Shown one piece after another: positions 44,522 to 51,759 of a DNA stretch of 64,000 bases (position 1 is its first letter; each line of letters begins with the position of its first letter). A program made the position numbers and the translations under genes. This stretch comes from Methylobacterium sp. 2A (GTDB taxonomy: Bacteria; Pseudomonadota; Alphaproteobacteria; Rhizobiales; Beijerinckiaceae), in assembly GCF_009806555.1 (NCBI RefSeq), contig NZ_VUOK01000021.1, positions 248,001 through 312,000 of the forward strand, given 5' to 3'. The notes beneath the pieces are model-generated. The model was given only the letters and a program-made list of their open reading frames with translations, ran no database searches and was not told the origin of the DNA.

Positions 44522-45682
44522 TTACGACGGGGCGGCCATTTTCCGGGCGATCAGCATCCTGGCGAGCAACGGGCGGCGGGTTTTCGGCTCACGGACAGAG
44601 GCAAATCCGGCCTCCCGGAGCATGGCGCTCAGCTCGGCGCTGCGGCGCGGCCGGCCGGCCCCCATGGCCAGCAGGTAGAGGCCGAAATACGCGTCTCCCG
44701 CGGGTTCGGCCCCCGGCGTTCCGGCCATCGGTTCGGCCAGGATCAGGCGCCCGCCGGGGGGCAGCGCCGCATGGGCCGCCGCGAGGAGGGCCTGGGCCGG
44801 GCGGTCGTCGTGATCGTGGACGATCCGCACCAGCGAGATCGTGTCGGCGCCCTGTGGCAGACCGGCGTGGAAGTCGCCGCCGCGGCAGGGGATGCGGTCG
44901 CCGAGCCCCAGCCGCGACAGCCGCGCAGCTGCGCGCTCGGCCACAGTGGGCAGATCGAACAGGGTCAGGTCGAGATGCGCGTGTCGGGCGGCGACCGCTT
45001 CGAGGAAGACGCCCTCGCCGCCGCCGACATCCATCAGATGTCGGGTGCCGGACAGATCGCAGGCGTCGAGCACATCCTCGGCGATCATGGCCTGCGAGGC
45101 GCCCATCAGGGCGCTGTAGCGGGCATAGGCCTCGGGTTCGGCCGCGGTGCCGGATGCGTAGGGCCAGTAGCCCGACAGCCGGGTCGGCTGTGCCTGACCG
45201 CGCAGGAGGCGCACCGGGTCGGCGAGGTCGTCGTAGAGCAGCGCGTGGTGCTCGACCATCGCGGCGATTCCGGGGTTTCCGTTGAGCGCGGCACCGAGGT
45301 CGGCCAGCGCGTACCGATCGCCCTTGAGCGACCGCACCAGTCCGAGCGATTCGGCGGCGCGAAGCAGGCGCCGGGCGTTCTCCAATGGCAGATCGAGGCG
45401 ACGGGACAGCAGCTCCGTCGGCATCGGACCATCGGCCAGGATCGCGAAGAGATCGAGCCGGATGCAGGCGGTCAGCACCTGCGCGTAGACGAAGCCGGCG
45501 CAGAGATCGAACAGCGCGCGCGTGTTGCGGCGGGCGATGCCGCGGGTCGGCGGAAACCCGGCCGCCCAGCGCTGAAACCGCGGATTCGCCACCAGGCGGT
45601 TGCGCCACGCGAGCCACCGCTCGCTCCAGGCGGCCGGGGCCGGCGGTCGCGCCTCGGCCCCAGGCAGGGTGCCGGCGCTCAG
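44522..45682 (-). CDS. crtF: Hydroxyneurosporene-type O-methyltransferase CrtF
   Basis: The protein methylates the 1-hydroxyl of hydroxylated carotenoids in the spirilloxanthin/spheroidene branch. The N-terminal dimerisation region starts at WSERWLAWRNRLVANPRFQR, and the SAM-binding motif I is HLMDVGGGEGVFLEAVA. DLPTVAERAAARL, LVRIVHDHDD and GGRLILAEPMAG follow. No ATG, GTG or TTG precedes the conserved WxxxWLAWRNR block closely. I take the CTG at 45682 that overlaps the crtE stop (CTGA, 4 nt) as the likely coupled start; the first ordinary codon is GTG at 45592, inside the conserved block. Confidence 0.85.
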   Translation of the reverse strand: MSAGTLPGAEARPPAPAAWSERWLAWRNRLVANPRFQRWAAGFPPTRGIARRNTRALFDLCAGFVYAQVLTACIRLDLFAILADGPMPTELLSRRLDLPLENARRLLRAAESLGLVRSLKGDRYALADLGAALNGNPGIAAMVEHHALLYDDLADPVRLLRGQAQPTRLSGYWPYASGTAAEPEAYARYSALMGASQAMIAEDVLDACDLSGTRHLMDVGGGEGVFLEAVAARHAHLDLTLFDLPTVAERAAARLSRLGLGDRIPCRGGDFHAGLPQGADTISLVRIVHDHDDRPAQALLAAAHAALPPGGRLILAEPMAGTPGAEPAGDAYFGLYLLAMGAGRPRRSAELSAMLREAGFASVREPKTRRPLLARMLIARKMAAPS

Positions 45683-46548
45683 GCCACCACCGTCCGCAGG
45701 CTCGCCGGCAGAAACAGCCGCGCCTGCGCCTCGATCTCGGCGGTGAGGGCTGCCGCGCCGGGACAATCCGGGATCGCCGCCACGGCCTCGCGGGTGAGCC
45801 GGGACAGACGGTCCAAAGCACCACCGGTGCCGAGCAAAGCCGCCGCGTTCGGGCGGCCGAGCGTGGCATCGCGCCCGGCCGGCTTGCCGATCTCCTCCTG
45901 GCGGCAGGCGACGTCCCGCAGGTCGTCGGCCACCTGATAGGCTTCGCCCAGGCATTCGCCGAGTCGGCGCCAGGGTTCGGGCTCGGCACCCGCGGCGGCT
46001 GCACCGGCAACCGTGGCGGCCGCGAAGAGCGCGCCGGTCTTGGCCTGCTGGTAGTCGCTGAGGCTCACATGCGCCTCCGATTCCCAGGCCTGCCCCGCCG
46101 CGATGCCGGAGGGCGAGCCCGCAGCGCGGCCGAGGAGGCCGACCAGCCGGCCGAGTCGCCTCGGATGGGGGCCTGCCGCGCGGGCGACCGTCTCGAAGGC
46201 GAGCACGATCAGCGCATCGCCCGTCAGGACCGCGATCGGCTCGCCGAAAGCGACGTGGACCGAGGGCTTCTGCCGACGCATCGGCGCATCGTCGAAGCAC
46301 GGCAGATCGTCGTGGACGAGCGACGCGCAGTGCAGCAGCTCGATGGCCGCCGCCGCCGCCGTCGAACCCGCCGGATCGTCGTCGCCGCAGGCCAGCGCCA
46401 CGGAGAGGCAGAGGCGCGGGCGGATCCTGTGCCCGCCGGGGAATACCGCGTAGCGCAGGGCTTCCGCGAGAAGCGGCGGTGCCCCCGGCGCCTCTGCGTG
46501 CGCCACGGCGCGATCCAGCGCCATTTCGATCCGCCGGCCCGACTCCAT
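45679..46548 (-). CDS. crtE: Geranylgeranyl diphosphate synthase CrtE
   Basis: This 289-residue polyprenyl synthase makes GGPP for carotenoids and the bacteriochlorophyll tail. The first Asp-rich motif is SLVHDDLPCFDDAPMRR with the two-residue insert of type II enzymes. The second is YQVADDLRD. PGGHRIRPRL is the N-terminal substrate region. It is divergent from crtD across a 109-bp region with a PpsR box and coupled to crtF downstream. Confidence 0.94.
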   Translation of the reverse strand: MESGRRIEMALDRAVAHAEAPGAPPLLAEALRYAVFPGGHRIRPRLCLSVALACGDDDPAGSTAAAAAIELLHCASLVHDDLPCFDDAPMRRQKPSVHVAFGEPIAVLTGDALIVLAFETVARAAGPHPRRLGRLVGLLGRAAGSPSGIAAGQAWESEAHVSLSDYQQAKTGALFAAATVAGAAAAGAEPEPWRRLGECLGEAYQVADDLRDVACRQEEIGKPAGRDATLGRPNAAALLGTGGALDRLSRLTREAVAAIPDCPGAAALTAEIEAQARLFLPASLRTVVA

Positions 46549-46588
46549 CGCGTTGTCTCCCGTGTGGTTTTGGGTTGTCAGCGACAGG

Positions 46589-46626
46589 TGTCATTTCTTA
46601 TTGACACTCGGCGGACGGGAGATCAA
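46589..46626. promoter_or_regulatory. Divergent crtE/crtD promoter region with PpsR/CrtJ box
   Basis: TGTCATTTCTTATTGACA (46589-46606) is a TGT-N12-ACA box inside a longer inverted repeat (GTGTCA-N8-TGACAC). For crtE a -35 TTGATC (46626-46621, minus strand) and -10 CAATAA (46603-46598) are spaced 17 bp. For crtD a -35 TTGTCA (46575-46580) lies upstream of TTATTG (46598-46603). A single bound repressor would cover both -10 elements. Confidence 0.7.
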
Positions 46627-46657
46627 TCCCGTTTCGGAGCGAAACAGCGGGGCGGAC

Positions 46658-48190
46658 GTGGCGCAGGAGCGCGTCGTCGTGATCGGGGCCGGCATCGGCG
46701 GCTTGGCTGCCGCGCTCCGGCTCGCGCAGGCGGGACTCGACGTCACCGTTCTGGAACGGGCCGCGCAGCCGGGCGGCAAGATGCGCAGCGTTCCGGTCGG
46801 GGGCCAAGCCGTCGAGGCGGGACCGACCGTCTTCACCATGCGCTGGGTGTTCGAGGAGCTTTTTGCCGAATGCGGCGAACGGCTCGATGACCATGTCGCG
46901 CTGAGCCCCGCGGAGCTCCTGGCCCGGCACGCCTGGAGCCGCGACGAACGCCTCGACCTCTTCGCCGACATCGAGGCCTCGGCCGCGGCCATCGCGGCCT
47001 TTGCGAGCCCAAGGGAGGCCGACGGCTACCGGCGCTTCTGCGCCCGGTCGGCGGAGATCTACCGCACCCTCGAAGGTCCGTTCATCCGCGACGGCCGGAC
47101 CAACCCGGCGGGCCTTGCCAAGCGGGTGGGAATCTCGGGTCTCGGCGACCTCTGGCGGATCCAGCCCTTCGCCAATCTGTGGTCGGCCCTCGGCACGTTC
47201 TTCCGCGATCCGCGGCTGCTGCAGCTGTTCGGCCGCTACGCCACCTATTGCGGCGCCTCGCCGTTCAGCGCGCCGGCGACGCTGATGCTCGTCGCCCATG
47301 TGGAACAGGCGGGAATCTGGACCGTCGCGGGGGGCTTGAGCGCCCTGGCGCAGGCGATTGCGGATCTCGCCGCGGAACGGGGGGCCACGTTCCGCTACGG
47401 TGCCCATGTGGCGCGCATCGTCGCCGAGGGCGGCCGGGCGGGCGGCGTCTTTCTGGCCGGCGGCGAGCGGATCGCGGCCGACATCATCGTCTGCAACGCC
47501 GATTGCGCGGCCCTCGGCGGCGGGCTGCTCGGCCCCGATGCGGTTCCGGCCGGCGCGCGGCTGGCGCCGGCCGAGCGCTCGCTCTCGGCCGTGACCTTCT
47601 GCGCCGTGGCGACGCCGCGGGGTTTCCCCCTCGCCCACCACACCGTGTTCTTCTCGGAAGATTACAGGGCCGAGTTCGACGCGATCCTGCGCGGGCGCCG
47701 GCTGCCCGAGGACCCGACCGTCTATGTCTGCGCGCAGGACCGGACGGAATCCGGAAGCACGCCGGCAGGACCCGAGCGCCTGCTTCTCCTCGTCAACGCC
47801 CCGGCGGACGGCCGGGACCGCCCCCCCACGCAACCGGAGATCGAGACATGCGCAAGGAACCTGTTGCGCCGGTTGGAGTCCTGCGGGCTGAGCCTGGAGA
47901 TGGGATCGCCCGTGACCACGACGCCTCGGGACTTCGAGGCCCTGTTTCCGGGGACGGGGGGCGCGCTCTACGGGCGGGCGGCGCAGGGCTGGGCGGCGAC
48001 CTTCAAGCGGGCCGGCGCGCGGACGGCGCTGCCGGGCCTGTACCTCGCGGGGGGCTCGGTCCATCCGGGGCCGGGCGTGCCGATGGCGGCGCAGTCGGGC
48101 CGGCTGGCGGCGGCGGCGATTTTGGACGACCGCGCTTCGACGGGCCGGTCGCGCAGGGCGGCTACGCGTGGTGGTACGTCGATGCGGTGA
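46658..48190 (+). CDS. crtD: Carotenoid 3,4-desaturase CrtD (phytoene desaturase family)
   Basis: This 510-residue flavoprotein has an N-terminal FAD-binding motif, RVVVIGAGIGGLAAALRLAQ, and AAQPGGKMRSV as in CrtI-family desaturases. The central blocks LLQLFGRYATYCGASPFSAP and GIWTVAGGLSALAQAIA mark the CrtD branch. The C-terminal FAD motif is GLYLAGGSVHPGPGVPMAA. It introduces the 3,4 double bond after hydration and methylation. The start is GTG at 46658 (VAQERVVVIG). The last 20 residues look non-conserved and overlap the crtC reading frame. Confidence 0.9.
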   Translation: MAQERVVVIGAGIGGLAAALRLAQAGLDVTVLERAAQPGGKMRSVPVGGQAVEAGPTVFTMRWVFEELFAECGERLDDHVALSPAELLARHAWSRDERLDLFADIEASAAAIAAFASPREADGYRRFCARSAEIYRTLEGPFIRDGRTNPAGLAKRVGISGLGDLWRIQPFANLWSALGTFFRDPRLLQLFGRYATYCGASPFSAPATLMLVAHVEQAGIWTVAGGLSALAQAIADLAAERGATFRYGAHVARIVAEGGRAGGVFLAGGERIAADIIVCNADCAALGGGLLGPDAVPAGARLAPAERSLSAVTFCAVATPRGFPLAHHTVFFSEDYRAEFDAILRGRRLPEDPTVYVCAQDRTESGSTPAGPERLLLLVNAPADGRDRPPTQPEIETCARNLLRRLESCGLSLEMGSPVTTTPRDFEALFPGTGGALYGRAAQGWAATFKRAGARTALPGLYLAGGSVHPGPGVPMAAQSGRLAAAAILDDRASTGRSRRAATRGGTSMR

Positions 48191-49083
48191 GCGACGACGG
48201 CCGGCAGGGCCTCACGATCATCGCGTTCATCGGCAGCGTGTTCTCGCCCTATTACGCCTGGAGCGCCGAGCGCGACCCGTTCGCACACTGTGCGATGAAC
48301 GTCGTGCTCTACGGCGCGCAGAGCCGCTTCGCCATGACGGAGCGGCGCGCCGACAGCCTGTCGCGGGACGCCGATCACATCGCCATCGGACCGAGCGCGA
48401 TGCAGTGGGACGGCACGGCGCTGACCATCCGGATCGACGAGCGCGGATCTCCCCTGCCCCACCGGCTGCGCGGCACGGTCCGGCTGGAGCCGCCGGGCTT
48501 CACGGCCGGCCCGTTCCACCTCGACCGCGCCGGGCGCCATCGCTGGTGGCCGATGGCGCCGTCCTCGCGGGTGGAGGTCGCGTTCGAGCAGCCGGGCCTC
48601 AGGTGGAGCGGGAGCGCCTATTTCGACACCAACGACGGCGACGAAGCTTTGGAGGACGCCTTCACCCGCTGGACCTGGTGCCGGGCCGACCTGCCGGACG
48701 GCGCCGCGATCCTGTACGACGTGCAGCACCGGGCGGGCGGCGGCCAGAACCTGTCGCTGCGCTTCAACCGGGACGGCAGCCGGCGCGAGATCCGCCCACC
48801 CGCGGCCGCCCCTTTGCCGCCGACGCGCCTCTGGCGGATGCGTCGCGAGACCCGCAGCGACGACGGCCGGGCGCGCGTCCTCACCACCTACGAGAACACG
48901 CCGTTCTATGCCCGCTCGCTCCTCGCCTCGACCCTGTGCGGCGAGCCGGTGCGCGCGATACACGAGAGCCTGTCGCTCGACCGGTTCCGCAACCCGCTCG
49001 TGCGGCTGATGCTGCCGTTCCGGATGCCCAGGCCGCCGATCCGGTCGCAGGGTCCGTCGACGCGCCCGACGGCAGGCCGGTAA
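48187..49083 (+). CDS. crtC: Carotenoid 1,2-hydratase CrtC
   Basis: This 298-residue protein from GTG 48187 adds water to the 1,2 double bond of lycopene or neurosporene. Family blocks are LTIIAFIGSVFSPYYAW, HCAMNVVLYG, HRWWPMAPSSRVEV, GSAYFDTNDGDEALEDAF and TTYENTPFYARSLL. The GTG overlaps the crtD stop by 4 nt (GTGA). The in-frame sequence upstream of the GTG (GGYAWWYVDA, from about 48138) looks like the usual CrtC N-terminus but has no start codon. Confidence 0.9.
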   Translation: MSDDGRQGLTIIAFIGSVFSPYYAWSAERDPFAHCAMNVVLYGAQSRFAMTERRADSLSRDADHIAIGPSAMQWDGTALTIRIDERGSPLPHRLRGTVRLEPPGFTAGPFHLDRAGRHRWWPMAPSSRVEVAFEQPGLRWSGSAYFDTNDGDEALEDAFTRWTWCRADLPDGAAILYDVQHRAGGGQNLSLRFNRDGSRREIRPPAAAPLPPTRLWRMRRETRSDDGRARVLTTYENTPFYARSLLASTLCGEPVRAIHESLSLDRFRNPLVRLMLPFRMPRPPIRSQGPSTRPTAGR

Positions 49084-49243
49084 GACCGCCCCCTGCGAGC
49101 GTTTGACGGCGGACACAGCCCGTCACACAGTTGCAATCAGACCGATGCACCGCTGCCCGATGGCGCTGTTTACCGTCCGGCCCCGCTTGTGCGAGAGGGC
49201 GTCGGCTGCGATCCTCGCGCCGTCAACCGAGGCGGTCACCGGA

Positions 49244-50482
49244 ATGCGAGAGGACGAGGCGTCATCCGGCCCACGCGTTCTCATCTACAGCCACGACACT
49301 TTCGGGCTCGGCCATCTGCGCCGCTCGCGGGCGATCGCCAACGCGATCGTGTCGGGGGACGCCCGGGCCCGGGCGCTGATCGTGTCCGGGTCGCCGGTGA
49401 TCGACCGCTTCGCCTTCGCACCCGGCGTGCAGACGGTCCGGCTGCCGCCGGTCGTGAAATTCCCCGATGGGGGCTATGCCAGCCGGGACGCCGCCGTGCC
49501 CCTCGACCGGACGGTGGCGCTGCGGACCGACATCATCGCCCGCACCTGCGCGGCCTTCGATCCCGACATGATCGTCGTCGACAAGGAGCCCGCCGGGTTT
49601 CACGGCGAGTTGCTGCCGACCCTCGATTGGGCGGCCGGGCGGGGGATCCGGCTGGTCCTCGGCCTGCGCGACGTGCTCGACGAGGCCGATCGTCTCGTCC
49701 TTGAATGGGAGCGCAAGGGCGCCGTCGAGACCATGGCGCGCTTCTACGACGAGATCTGGGTCTACGGCCTGAGCCGCATCCACGAGCCCCTGGCTGCGCT
49801 GCCGATGGAGCCGGAGACCGCAGCCCGGATCGCCGAGCGGCTGACCTTCACCGGTTATCTGCGCCGCGACCTGCCGGAACGGCGTCGCGGGCGCGAGGAG
49901 CCGGCCGTGGCCAAGGGCCCGTTCATCCTCGTCACGGCGGGCGGCGGCGGGGACGGCGCCGCGCTGATCGACTGGGTCCTCGCCGCCTACGAGGCCGATC
50001 CGGGCATCCCGCTGCCCGCGCTCATCGCCTTCGGGCCGTTCCTCGACGATGCGGCCCGCGCCGGGTTCGACGCGCGCATCGGCGCCCTCGCCGGGCGGGT
50101 CGTCGCCATCACCTTCGACAGCGAGATCGAGTTCCTGATGAGCAAGGCGGCCGGCGTGGTCGCCATGGGGGGCTACAACACGTTCTGCGAGATCCTGTCC
50201 TTCGATCGCCGGGCGATCCTCGTGCCGCGCACCGAACCGCGCCGGGAGCAGGCGATCCGCGCCCTGGCGGCAGAGGGCCTGGGCCTCGTGCGGGTTCTGA
50301 TGGAGGAGGATGGACGGGCGCCGGAACGCATGGCCACAGCCCTTCGCGCCCTTCCGGACCAGACCGAGCCGTCGCGTGTCCTCGTGCCGGGCCTGCTGGG
50401 CGGACTCGAAGCCGTCGCCCGGCGGGTCCGGGCGCTCGCCGGATCCCGCGTCGGGCACCAGCGCGTGCGGGCCTACTCGTGA
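49244..50482 (+). CDS. MurG/GT28-like glycosyltransferase family protein
   Basis: This 412-residue protein has a GT-B layout. The N-terminal Rossmann half has VLIYSHDTFGLGHLRRSRAI, the motif typical of GT28-like enzymes. The C-terminal nucleotide-sugar half has ILVTAGGGGDGAALI, VAMGGYNTFCEIL and VPRTEPRREQAIRA. No membrane helix is evident, so it is probably cytoplasmic or peripheral. It starts 160 bp after crtC and overlaps the next glycosyltransferase by 4 nt (GTGA). The acceptor is unknown; carotenoid, hopanoid or lipid are options. Confidence 0.8.
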   Translation: MREDEASSGPRVLIYSHDTFGLGHLRRSRAIANAIVSGDARARALIVSGSPVIDRFAFAPGVQTVRLPPVVKFPDGGYASRDAAVPLDRTVALRTDIIARTCAAFDPDMIVVDKEPAGFHGELLPTLDWAAGRGIRLVLGLRDVLDEADRLVLEWERKGAVETMARFYDEIWVYGLSRIHEPLAALPMEPETAARIAERLTFTGYLRRDLPERRRGREEPAVAKGPFILVTAGGGGDGAALIDWVLAAYEADPGIPLPALIAFGPFLDDAARAGFDARIGALAGRVVAITFDSEIEFLMSKAAGVVAMGGYNTFCEILSFDRRAILVPRTEPRREQAIRALAAEGLGLVRVLMEEDGRAPERMATALRALPDQTEPSRVLVPGLLGGLEAVARRVRALAGSRVGHQRVRAYS

Positions 50483-51759
50483 GCGAGCGACGGATCGCCG
50501 TCGTCCTGAAGGGCTATCCGCGGCTGTCCGAGACCTTCATCGCCCAGGAGATCCTGGCCCTGGAGCGGCGCGGGCTGCATCTGGAGATCTGGTCCCTGCG
50601 CCGCCCGACCGACCGGGCGTATCACCCGATGCACAAGGCGATCCGCGCGCCGGTCTCCTATCTCCCCGAATACCTGCGCGATGCGCCGTTCCGCGTGCTG
50701 CGGGGTTTCCTGGCTGCGCTGCGGCGGCGGCATCTGCCCGCGCTCCTGAAGCTCTTCCTCCGCGATCTCTTGCGTGACCCCACGGCCTCGCGCCTGCGCC
50801 GGCTCGGCCAGGCGCTGGTTCTGGCCCGCGAGCTGCCCGCTCAAAGCACGCATATCCACGTGCATTTCCTGCACACGCCCGCCAGCGTGGCCCGCTACGC
50901 GGCTCTGCTGACGGGACGCGGCTGGAGCTTTTCAGCCCACGCCAAGGACATCTGGACGACGCCGGACTGGGACTTGGCCGAAAAATTGCGCGACGCCCGC
51001 TGGGGTGTGACCTGCACCCGCGACGGTCAGAGGCGTCTCGATGCGCTGGCTCAGGGGCGGACGCTGCTCGCCTATCACGGGCTCGATCTCGGCCGCTTCC
51101 CCGATGCGCCCAGGCGGGACGACCCGCGTGACGGCACCGACCCCGCGGCACCGTTACGGCTCGTCTGCGTGGGACGGCTCGTGGCCAAGAAGGGGCATGA
51201 CGACCTGATCGATGCCCTCGCGGGCCTCCCGGCGGCCCTTCATTGGCGGCTCGTGCTGATCGGCGGCGGCGAATTGCGCGGCGCGCTGGAGGCGCGGGTT
51301 CGCGAGCGCGGTCTCGCCGGGCGGGTAACGTTCCGGGGCGCCCTGGCGCAACCGGAGGTCATCGCGGCCATGCGCGAGGCCGACTTATTTGTGTTGCCGA
51401 CCAAGCCCGGCCCCGGCGGCGACCGCGACGGCTTGCCGAACGTCCTGATGGAGGCCGCGAGCCAGGCCCTGCCGATCCTCGCGACGGCCTTCGGCGGCAC
51501 GCCGGAATTCATCTGCGATGGCGTCCACGGCGTCCTGGTCCCGCCCGGCGAGCCGGCGGCCCTGACGGCGGCCCTGACCGGTCTGGCGGGGGATCCGGAC
51601 CGGAGACGCCGCCTCGGCGCGGCGGCGCGCGCCCGGCTCGTGCGGGACTTCTCGGAGGAGGCCGCCGTGTCGCTGATCGCCGCCCGGCTCCGGGTTTCGG
51701 GCGGCCTCGGCGCAGCCGCGAACGACACCGCGTCGGAGGTCTCCGCATGCGCGTCCTGA
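50479..51759 (+). CDS. Glycosyltransferase family 4 protein
   Basis: This 426-residue GT-B enzyme has an N-terminal acceptor domain beginning IAVVLKGYPRLSETFIAQEI. The C-terminal donor domain has LRLVCVGRLVAKKGHDDLID, the EX7E-type region LPNVLMEAASQALPILATAF and GGTPEFICDGVHGVLVPPGE. The pattern is typical of GT4 exopolysaccharide or glycolipid transferases. It starts with GTG, overlapping the previous gene by 4 nt, and its end overlaps the next gene by 13 nt. Confidence 0.88.
   Translation: MSERRIAVVLKGYPRLSETFIAQEILALERRGLHLEIWSLRRPTDRAYHPMHKAIRAPVSYLPEYLRDAPFRVLRGFLAALRRRHLPALLKLFLRDLLRDPTASRLRRLGQALVLARELPAQSTHIHVHFLHTPASVARYAALLTGRGWSFSAHAKDIWTTPDWDLAEKLRDARWGVTCTRDGQRRLDALAQGRTLLAYHGLDLGRFPDAPRRDDPRDGTDPAAPLRLVCVGRLVAKKGHDDLIDALAGLPAALHWRLVLIGGGELRGALEARVRERGLAGRVTFRGALAQPEVIAAMREADLFVLPTKPGPGGDRDGLPNVLMEAASQALPILATAFGGTPEFICDGVHGVLVPPGEPAALTAALTGLAGDPDRRRRLGAAARARLVRDFSEEAAVSLIAARLRVSGGLGAAANDTASEVSACAS

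Noticed and set aside
46581..46591. TGTCAGCGACA as a second PpsR box near crtE/crtD
   Set aside because: Found just upstream at 46577-46587, it has the right ends but only a 5-bp spacer, not the 12 bp of PpsR/CrtJ operators.
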